Translations under genes and position numbers: made by a program | Assembly: GCA_014529385.2 (NCBI GenBank) | Contig: CM043942.1 | Coordinates: 36,172,469-36,236,468 of the forward strand | Direction: 5' to 3' | DNA from: Adiantum capillus-veneris | Taxonomy: Eukaryota > Streptophyta > Polypodiopsida > Polypodiales > Pteridaceae | Length of the DNA stretch: 64,000 nucleotides | In this document: piece by piece, positions 56,721-64,000 of the stretch | Numbering within the stretch: position 1 is the stretch's first letter | How the letters are laid out: the number at the start of each line of letters is the position of its first letter | The notes under the pieces: generated by a model | Seen by the model: only the letters and a program-made list of their open reading frames with translations | Told to the model about the DNA's origin: nothing | Databases searched by the model: none

Positions 56721-58424
56721 TCATTCCAACTCACTATGTTGAGTAAGTGCTGCTAGAAACAAAAATTTAGAAAAATTAAAGATAAATCTCAAAAAATTGT
56801 AGGTGGTATTATACAAAACCTGAGGGCACACTCTACCCCTCACTTAGCTTTGGGTGAGTTTTTGCTTGCGTAATTTGTAAAGGACCGTGTATCTATTCTC
56901 TACTGCACCAAAATATGGAGCTTGCAACACATACAACACAGGTTGGATACTTTGCTTGTTACCATGAGTTTCGTTGCAAACTTATTTTTTTGGGCAATAT
57001 AACTATTATAGTGTTTCTCTATTAGTTTGATGGTATGGCACATTGTGTGGTTTGACTCAATGTAGGCAGAAATAGTTAAATGATGATTGGTCGATAAGTA
57101 CATGACTTATGGTTGAATGGTTTTTGTTGGCAAAGCTTTGACCCCACTACTGGGTTTCGGCTTTTGCTGCGTAATACAGTTCTGTGGTTTTGATTAAAGG
57201 TGATCTTTAAAATTTTAGGTATGGCATAATAGTTGTTGTTGCTTAAACTCAGTAAAACTCTGATTCTTGGTAGCTCTCCGTTAACTGTTCATTGTTTTTT
57301 TTGAAAAAATTGGGGTTGCTGCCGCTTGGCTTGGCAAGGCAATACTCTATCGATAATGACCTGACAAACTGATGGTGCTTACTATTCATAAAAAAGCTTT
57401 GGGATTGACTTGGTAATGTCGCTTAAGCATGGTATATTGATCACTGTCGTATACTGCCTGGTAAGGCCCACCGTTTGGGTTGGCTAAGTGAATATTGGGG
57501 TTTCTGTCCGACTGCGCACTGATGTTGAATGTTTTTTATAATTGTTGGGGTTTGTGGGGCGTATCCCCCGGTTGCATACTGATGCTCTACTTGTTCATTA
57601 CTAGGTGAAACTTGGATGAGATAATGCAATACATTATTTGCATTCACATGGGTGGGTGTAGTTTCTTTTTTTTTAAAAAAAACCCATATAGGCAGCTAGT
57701 CCTTTTTTTGGTTTTGACATTCGGAACTGGCTGGATACCATAAGGATTCTCTGCCACTTGGTTTGCTAAGAGATTGGATTCCATATAAACATAAACTGTA
57801 TTTGTTCAGAATAAACAAAAACTAGTTTGAACTATTAATGGAATTTTTCAGGCTTCTTTTATGGCTTCATATGATGGAGCCTCATTAATCTAATATGGCA
57901 AAAAAAACTCAAAAAATTGTTTGATGGGGGGGGATAAGACACTTGGATTAGAAGGGGTTATGGGCTTCTAATCAAACTAATATTATACTAAAAATTAACT
58001 TTGGGTTAATAAAACATTTTTTAAATAGAACACGTAAATACTTTGGACTAAGCTTATAAGTTTAAAAAAAGTTGTGAGATGGACATGGATAATAACTAGT
58101 ATAGTCCATTGATACCTGTAAAACACATCCAAGGCTAACATATCTGTTGTCTTGTTTGGATGGATGCAGGTAAGGACTCTATCTTATCTTGGAAAGTATT
58201 TTTTGGCTTTTAACATTTGTCCAATATAGGATTACACATACACCTACTGCAAGGGAAGTACTTCTGATATCTTTATACTAGAATGAGGTTTCATTCATAC
58301 AAACATTGTACAAATATAATTCTAAGACTGAGTTGTTTTTGTACTTATCATTTCCCTTTTTCTAGAGCCAGCTGTCTTTTGAATGTAAAAGTTCAATTAT
58401 GTCTTGTTAATTATGATAAAACAG

Positions 58425-58425
<1 letters not shown>
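56721..58425. other. No gene recognised
   Basis: AT-rich. Open frames are below 70 codons and without motifs. Around 57.1-57.65 kb several short phrases of GGTTTTGG- and TACTGATGCT-type recur in degenerate form, suggesting an old simple repeat. No transposon ends were identified. Confidence 0.4.

Positions 58426-58469
<44 letters not shown>
58426..58469. repeat. (CA)n microsatellite
   Basis: About 21 CA units. The 91-codon frame running through it encodes His-Thr repeats and is not a credible gene. Confidence 0.95.
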
Positions 58470-58471
<2 letters not shown>

Positions 58472-59075
58472 GAGATCTATCTGATTGCCATGCTTTTCTT
58501 GGCGGCAGAAGTGCGTGGGTCACATACTAGTTTATATTATTGCTTTCAAAACCTTTAAAGTTTTGATGTTTCAAAAAAGGGGGCCCATAATTGAATCATA
58601 CTTGCACCAATAGAGAGTGAAACTATTATGTGGGGGTTCACCTAGAAGATATTATCCAGATAATGTGCTTTCAAAGGGTATGACATGCTATGAGGTAACA
58701 AAATGATCATTTTTAAAGAAATATCCGATTTTGTTTTCAAAGTGGAATTAAAAACCCCATTTCGGAATGTAATAATATAAAATGTTAAAAATTAAATAAA
58801 TACCCCTTATCTGGAACTCATTCAGTATACCTACATTTTTGGGGGTGCATCCCTTGTAAAAATTTTGTGTATGTGTGTGCATTGTACTCTAACTAGCACA
58901 ATAAATATCAGAAAGAAGATGTATGTTTTGATCATAGGAACAATCCCAAGAGGCCTAGAAGATGTATACAATTAGTCTTGAACTAAAGGCTTGCTAGTGA
59001 AGAAGGAATTGGGATAACCAATCCACCACAATTGCATGAAAGGTAGGTTATTCCATTGCTTCTTGTTATTCTCTC
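58470..59075. other. No gene recognised
   Basis: Non-coding. The segment around 58,934-58,985 is a diverged copy of the end of the tandem repeat described next (GGAACAATCCCAAGAGGC, then CAATTAGTCTTGAAC). Confidence 0.45.
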
Positions 59076-59096
59076 TCTCTCTCTCTCTCTCACTCA

Positions 59097-59385
59097 CACA
59101 CACACACACACACACACACGTGTGAAGATTTTGATGACTTTTTAGCATTGCCAATGGCCATGTTGCTCTCAAAGCAAGTTACTCAATCCTTGTAAAGCAA
59201 GTTGTAACTTATTGTGTAATGAGAGAGAGAGAGAGAGAGATTGATTCTAGCATCGCAAAATAGTCATGCTGATCTGGGTCACATAGGACTCAGGAGTTAA
59301 AGCTTGAAACTTGTGTGTGTGAGTGAGAGAGAGAAGAAGAAGACAACTTTTAACATAGTAGGAACAATCCCAAGAGGCTTGAAAG

Positions 59386-59420
<35 letters not shown>

Positions 59421-59513
59421 TGAAGATTTTGATGACTTTTTAGCATTGCCAATGGCCATGTTGCTCTCAAAGCAAGTTACTCAATCCTTGTAAAGCAAGT
59501 TGTAACTTATTGT

Positions 59514-59567
<54 letters not shown>

Positions 59568-59735
59568 ATTGATTCTAGCATCGCAAAATAGTCATGCTGA
59601 TATGGGTCACATAGGACTCAGGAGTTAAAGCTTGAAACTTGTGTGTGTGAGTGAGAGAGAGAAGAAGAAGACAACTTTTAACATAGTAGGAACAATCCCA
59701 AGAGGCTTGAAAGATCTATCCAATTAGTCTTGAAC
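59097..59735. repeat. 298-bp tandem duplication with CA and GA tracts
   Basis: The unit from the CA run and GTGTGAAGATTTTGATGAC (59,119) is repeated from 59,417 at a period of 298 bases, almost without substitutions. The copies differ mainly in the GA tract (about 10 units at 59,222-59,240 versus about 22 at 59,520-59,563) and one T/A near 59,273/59,603. A diverged partial copy lies upstream at 58.93 kb. No coding sequence. Confidence 0.9.
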
Positions 59736-60438
59736 ACTTGTTAAGAACTTTTGAGAGAGAGACAGAGAGAGGTAATGAGGATATCCATGATGAGAACCTT
59801 CTTTCCTTACAAACAAAGCTCTTTAAGGACAAGTTTCCTCTCGATAATCATGCCTTCTCCTCTCTACACTCTTATTATTATTAGTAGAAGCACTTCCAAG
59901 GTGGACAATAGTATTGTGGGGGTGGTTACATAAGGTGCAAGTGTGTGTGTGAGAGAGAGAAAGAGGACGGGCCAGCCTAAGTATTATCAAAGGAAAGGGG
60001 GAGTGCTTTCCTCTTCTCACTAACTATAGTGGGAATTGACTCCGATTAAACATAAGAGTTTGATTTGCCTCCCACTAGCCTACACACACACACGCTCTCT
60101 CCATCTCCCTCTCCCTCTCCCTCTCAATTCGCTCGAACATCTTCTTCTGTGAAGCGGTTGGTAGATTGAAAGACTCTAGCAAGCGCAGGTGCAAGCTCAC
60201 CAAGCTATGGGGCATTTTACACACATACAGCTGACCCATCATCTGCAGGGACGTCTAATTATGCCCACTAATTTGGAAGCTTAACCACGCTCAGACATCA
60301 AAGCTGTTCATGTTCCACCAAGGCCATTTCCCAAAACCGTACTGTCAGCGGACGTCTCCCGCCTTGCATCCCCTAACACAGAGAGAGACGCTCCAACCTT
60401 GCCAGTGGCAAGAAGAGCTTTTTGCCATTCTTGCCCAA
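59736..60438 (+). promoter_or_regulatory. Upstream/leader region of the receptor-like kinase
   Basis: A pyrimidine-rich CT tract at 60,097-60,126 (CTCTCTCCATCTCCCTCTCC and on) is typical of plant 5' leaders. No clear TATA box at a suitable distance stands out. The open frame extends upstream to an ATG at 60,310, but that part ([20 protein letters not shown]...) has no family similarity and would place the signal peptide internally. Confidence 0.4.
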
Positions 60439-61951
60439 ATGCATCCTCTCTGCCTAATTTTTCTATGGGTATGTTTCCTCTCATTCAAGTTAGCAGCATG
60501 CTTGAGTGTGGATGGGGTGGCTCTCATCACCTTCAAGAAGTTCATGGTCAGCGATCCTCACAGCGCCCTCTCCAATTGGAATGTGAGTGATGATACTCCG
60601 TGCTCCTGGAACGGGGTTGTCTGCACAAACGTCCCCGGGAGCACCTTCCCCCGCGTCACCGGCCTGTCTGTGATTGGCAAGAACCTGTCCGGGTCGATCG
60701 TGCCTGCTCTTGGTGCACTCGACGCACTCCGGCGCCTCAGCTTACAAGAGAACAACCTCACTGGCAGACTCCCAGCTCAGCTTTTCAATGCCACATCCCT
60801 CCAAACTATCCTACTAGGTAGGAACCAGCTCACCGGCCCGCTCCCGCCCGAAATTGGCCGTCTTACCGGATTGCAAACACTCGACATCTCGAACAACGCC
60901 CTCTCAGGCACTATGCCACACTCTATCACCAAATGTACAAGCCTGCAAACCCTTGTCCTTGCAAATAATCTCATAACAGGATCTATCCCATCAGGATTAG
61001 GAGCAAGTTTCCATAGCCTGGAGCAGCTCGACCTCTCCGCAAACCGCCTCTCAGGGCCGATACCTAGCGATCTAGGCAAGCTTTCTTCTCTTCAAGGTAC
61101 TCTCAATCTCTCATATAACCATCTGTCAGGTCCGATTCCAGCGACTTTGGGTGGCCTTCCATACATTGTAAGCCTTGACCTGAGCCATAACAATCTAAGT
61201 GGCAAAATACCACAAGATGGATCATTAGGAGGGCAGGGGCCGGGCCCTTTTCTCGGCAACCCGTTGCTTTGTGGATTCCCCTTGAGTGCTGTATGCCATG
61301 TTTCGCCGCCTCTCCCAAGTCTTCCTGTTGAGGGCTCGCCATCGTCCATGTCGTCGTCCTCGCATCAACATACGAAAGCGGCTTCTAGAAAGTCCGGCCT
61401 CAGTGTTGCAGCCATTGTGGGGATTGCTGTTGGAGATGCCATAGGCATAATGATGGCGGCCATGCTTCTCATGTATTGGTATTCAAAAACTCGCATATGT
61501 CAGGAGAAAGTGGCATCTCCAACAGCATTTGCAGCAATGAAATCAAGGAAGCATGGCGGATCAAGAAGATGCTTCCATGGGAGTAGTGAGGTGTCGTCGG
61601 AAGCTAGCGGGAGCCCCGAGAAGAGCAACGAGCAAGGGGAGCTGGTGGCTTTGGACAAAGGGTTCTCATCAGATTTGGATGAGCTGTTGAGAGCTTCTGC
61701 CTATGTGTTGGGCAAAAGTGGGCAGGGGATTGTGTACAAAGTTGTTCTTGGGAGCGGCACGCCGGTTGCGGTCCGGCGGCTCGGAGAAGGAGGCAACCAG
61801 AAGCAAAAGGAGTTTGAGAGTGAGGTGCAGGCCATCAGCAAAGTGAGGCATCCAAATGTGGTTCGACTATTAGCTTACTACTGGGCTGCTGATGAGAAGC
61901 TCCTGATATACGACTACATTTCGAACGGAACCTTGGCATCGGCATTACATG
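60439..61951 (+). CDS. LRR receptor-like kinase (subfamily III, ZAR1-like), exon 1
   Basis: A plasma-membrane receptor-like protein. ATG 60,439 starts a good signal peptide ([20 protein letters not shown]). [22 protein letters not shown] to PCSWNGVVC (residues 24-62). About six LRRs follow (for example [34 protein letters not shown]) and a closing Cys pair near [11 protein letters not shown]. Then come a Ser/Pro-rich segment and a membrane span at about 320-345 ([20 protein letters not shown]). The kinase N-lobe starts at about residue 412: [20 protein letters not shown], then [10 protein letters not shown] and [24 protein letters not shown] replaces the VAIK lysine, so catalysis is doubtful; this is common in the subfamily. 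Coding similarity stops at ALHG, where CATG|GTATGC gives an intron donor (61,952). The C-lobe must lie beyond the window. Assignment to the ZAR1 group is from memory. Confidence 0.85.
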
Positions 61952-62126
61952 GTATGCTTCAGACTCTCCCATTGTCAGCATTCAAGCTTGCAAATGGCTC
62001 ACTTGTGTGGAAGAAATTGACCAAACATAAGCTAGTCACTCACATGAACAACCATCCTCAAGAAGATTTAGACATTTTCTCATGTAGGAAAATGGAGTCT
62101 TTTTCAGTGTTTTTCATAGAATGCAT

Positions 62127-62274
62127 AACATCATGAGCTTCTGCTCGGGAGGCACCACATACCTAGCTAGTGGGGGCAGGGGACCGCCGGCCCCCCCACC
62201 GGACCGGCGGTCCCTTGCCCCCAATCGTACCTAGCTAGGTATGCGTTGCCTCCCTCACAAAAGCTCGTGATGTT
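62127..62274. repeat. GC-rich foldback (MITE-like or hairpin)
   Basis: The arms 62,127-62,190 and 62,204-62,274 are reverse complements with few mismatches (AACATCATGAGCTT versus AAGCTCGTGATGTT; ACCTAGCTAG versus CTAGCTAGGT; GGGACCGCCGG versus CCGGCGGTCCC), with a C-rich loop of about 13 bases. Base composition is far more GC-rich than the surroundings. No clear target-site duplication was found. Confidence 0.8.
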
Positions 62275-62669
62275 GAGGTAAGTCACAATGTGAGAATTAT
62301 TGTGAGAATCTGCCCAAAACTTCTTGTGATCATGCTTATTTGCATACCTAGAGTCTCTGACATGCATGAAAACTTGATGCATTCATAGAATTGGTCAGTT
62401 TTTACACTTTTTGCCAAGCATTTGTCAAAGGCGTAGTACCCTAGAATTTGTTCCGAGTTATCGTCTTGCTTATCAAAAACACCATGTCAATAAGCAACAA
62501 AACGGAGGCTAATCCTATACCATATAAGGGAGTCCCCTTAACATCTGGATACTCAACAAATGTTCTCCAAGGTAGGGTTCTCTCAAGGTTCATAGGACAC
62601 AACCCATGATACCCACTAGTATCATGATGTTAGGGCAATGCTCCAGGCTCAATCTCATGTTCAAGGGCT

Positions 62670-62873
62670 CTTTGGGGAGTGTTTGTAATTAGTTCAACCG
62701 CCTAGACCAAGAAGTGGTTGGACGTTTCGGCGAAAGGGCAGTCCCTTTTGAGACTTTTACCCTTCCGCCTACTCCGTCTTGTGTGACCGGTTGGCTACGG
62801 CGCTCACCTGCTCTGAGGTTTCTTGCGAATTGAACCCACGACGACCTTTGGGGAGTGTTTGTAATTAGTTCAA
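62670..62873. repeat. 148-bp insertion flanked by 28-bp direct repeats
   Basis: The sequence CTTTGGGGAGTGTTTGTAAT continuing through TAGTTCAA occurs identically at 62,670-62,697 and 62,846-62,873. Between them lie 148 bases, more GC-rich than the flanks, ending TTGAACCCACGACGAC (a phrase like the reverse complement of a box B). The parts resembling tRNA boxes are in the wrong order for a tRNA-derived SINE, so the family is left open. Confidence 0.75.
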
Positions 62874-64000
62874 AGGCTCTTGCCCTTAGTATTAGAGTAG
62901 TGTTGAACTAGTGTGTGAGTGTCTGGGTACAAAGCAAATTTATGTGACCTTTATTACTCTTTTCTTGCAAGAATGAAGAGGAATTCTTCCCTCACCACCA
63001 TCCATCATTAGATGGATGGGAGAAGTGAGTCTACAGATCACTACTGTTTGTAGTGCACCCTATGAGAGTTTGTGGCCTTGAGGAAGTCACCAAACATATC
63101 CGTACCTATTCCGGGGGTTCAACAGACAAGATATTTTTAATTCCAAAAAAGTCATATTTCTTATTTCAAAAGGGGTATCATTTAAGGAAATTTCAAGAAC
63201 ATGTTACATAATGAATAGGAAAAAGACTTGCTATAAGATTGGAAAATTCACAGATAAGGGATTTTCATAATCCCCCTTGAACCCAATTGATAGAGTAGTT
63301 TTACATACAGTGAACGCCCAATATTTGTGACTCCTTGATTCGATCCTACCACCTCCCTTCTAAAAAGTTGGCATGTTGATTACTTGATTTGAGTTCTATT
63401 ACACAGTTGTACAAGACTATCTGCTACAGGAAACTCACTTGTGCTGAAAAAGGGAAACTAGTAACTTGTAAGTAAAGCAATTCAATTTGTTCAAGCAAAA
63501 GAAAAGAGAAAAGAGGAAGGTATCGATCTAAAAGGGGCTAAGCTTTTTATTAAAGACTTAGGTTAAAGTCGCCAATAAGTAGACGGTCTCCAAAAGGGAG
63601 ATGAACCAATCCCCAATTTAAAAGACACAAATTTGGAATATTTTTGGAATGTTGCTTATGTGTCCTCGTGTGATTTGCTAGAAAGTGTACTATTACTTAT
63701 TGGGGCTTGTTTGTCTCTAATCTCTTAAAAACCTCAACAATGTGCTGACAAAATTCAAGACCAACCAAGCTGCCAACTTGGCATGTTGCCACAATTATTT
63801 TCTCAAATTGACCATTGAAAAAAATTTAAAAAAAAATCAATCTTGGTATATCTAATTAATTTTTTCATGTTGCAGATTTCAACAAGTGTAAAGGGCTCCC
63901 TCTTCGCCATATTATGTTAGTTTAGATACATGTGTGTAAGTTTACACATTTATGTGTGTATGTATATATAGACATATGTGTGTAAGTTTACACATACATC

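Larger units (their letters stand above)
61952..64000 (+). other. Probable long intron of the receptor-like kinase
   Basis: The open frame runs on to 62,136, but after 61,951 the sequence ([15 protein letters not shown]...) no longer resembles a kinase. No continuation of the kinase (catalytic loop, DFG) is found up to 64,000 on either strand. The stretch is AT-rich and contains a GC-rich foldback at 62.13-62.27 kb and a small insertion at 62.67-62.87 kb, with nothing else recognisable. Alternatively the gene is truncated here. Confidence 0.55.

Noticed and set aside
60310-60438. Upstream ATG at 60,310 as the kinase start
   Set aside because: It would add 43 residues without family similarity in front of a clear signal peptide beginning at 60,439.
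61952-62136. C-terminal extension of the kinase frame
   Set aside because: The sequence departs from the kinase family exactly at a good splice donor; the remaining codons are intron read-through.

Overview
The window looks like nuclear DNA of a flowering plant. Repeats dominate it: plant-type Ty3/Gypsy, Ty1/Copia, CACTA, LINE and tRNA-derived SINE sequences, plus long (GT)n/(GA)n tracts. There is one convincing host gene at the right end, a leucine-rich-repeat receptor-like kinase with a plant intron boundary. The species cannot be fixed from the sequence. Many elements are old and broken and only one is structurally complete.

Layout. 1-5.4 kb: gene-poor AT-rich DNA with one SINE and a long microsatellite. 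5.4-10.4 kb: two degenerate Copia elements on the minus strand. 10.4-11.04 kb: a Copia-type LTR in the opposite orientation. 11.2-13.4 kb: a CACTA (En/Spm) transposase remnant, minus strand. 14.7-16.8 kb: a SINE with clear target-site duplications and LINE 3' ends. 17.0-19.6 kb: the decayed body of an LTR element (called L here) whose 3' LTR is split by the insertion of the next element. 19,627-33,513: a complete Gypsy element (G1) with 643/583-bp LTRs, a cccgt target-site duplication, a tRNA-Asp primer site, a polypurine tract, gag, protease, RT, RNase H, integrase, a second retropepsin-like domain, a Trp-Val-Pro-Lys motif region and a separate 140-aa ORF. 33.5-36.8 kb: the other half of the split LTR, an inverted LTR copy and a duplicated block. 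37.2-38.1 kb: SINE and LINE debris. 38.3-54.6 kb: a second, degenerate Gypsy-like element (G2) that repeats the G1 domain order and adds two arrays of a 22-bp palindrome and a coiled-coil accessory ORF. 55.2-56.7 kb: LINE RT remnant. 58.4-60.1 kb: microsatellites and a 298-bp tandem duplication. 60,439-61,951: first exon of the LRR receptor-like kinase. From there to the window end is probably its long intron, which contains a GC-rich foldback and a 148-bp insertion between 28-bp direct repeats.

The most interesting signal is the shared design of G1 and G2. Each has a consensus-like 5' splice site a few tens of bases before the gag start, a second retropepsin-like domain after integrase, a run of W-V-P-K motifs, and a further ORF whose ATG follows directly on a plausible 3' splice site. 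This suggests a Gypsy lineage that makes an extra protein from a spliced subgenomic RNA. All coordinates and alignments were made by eye.
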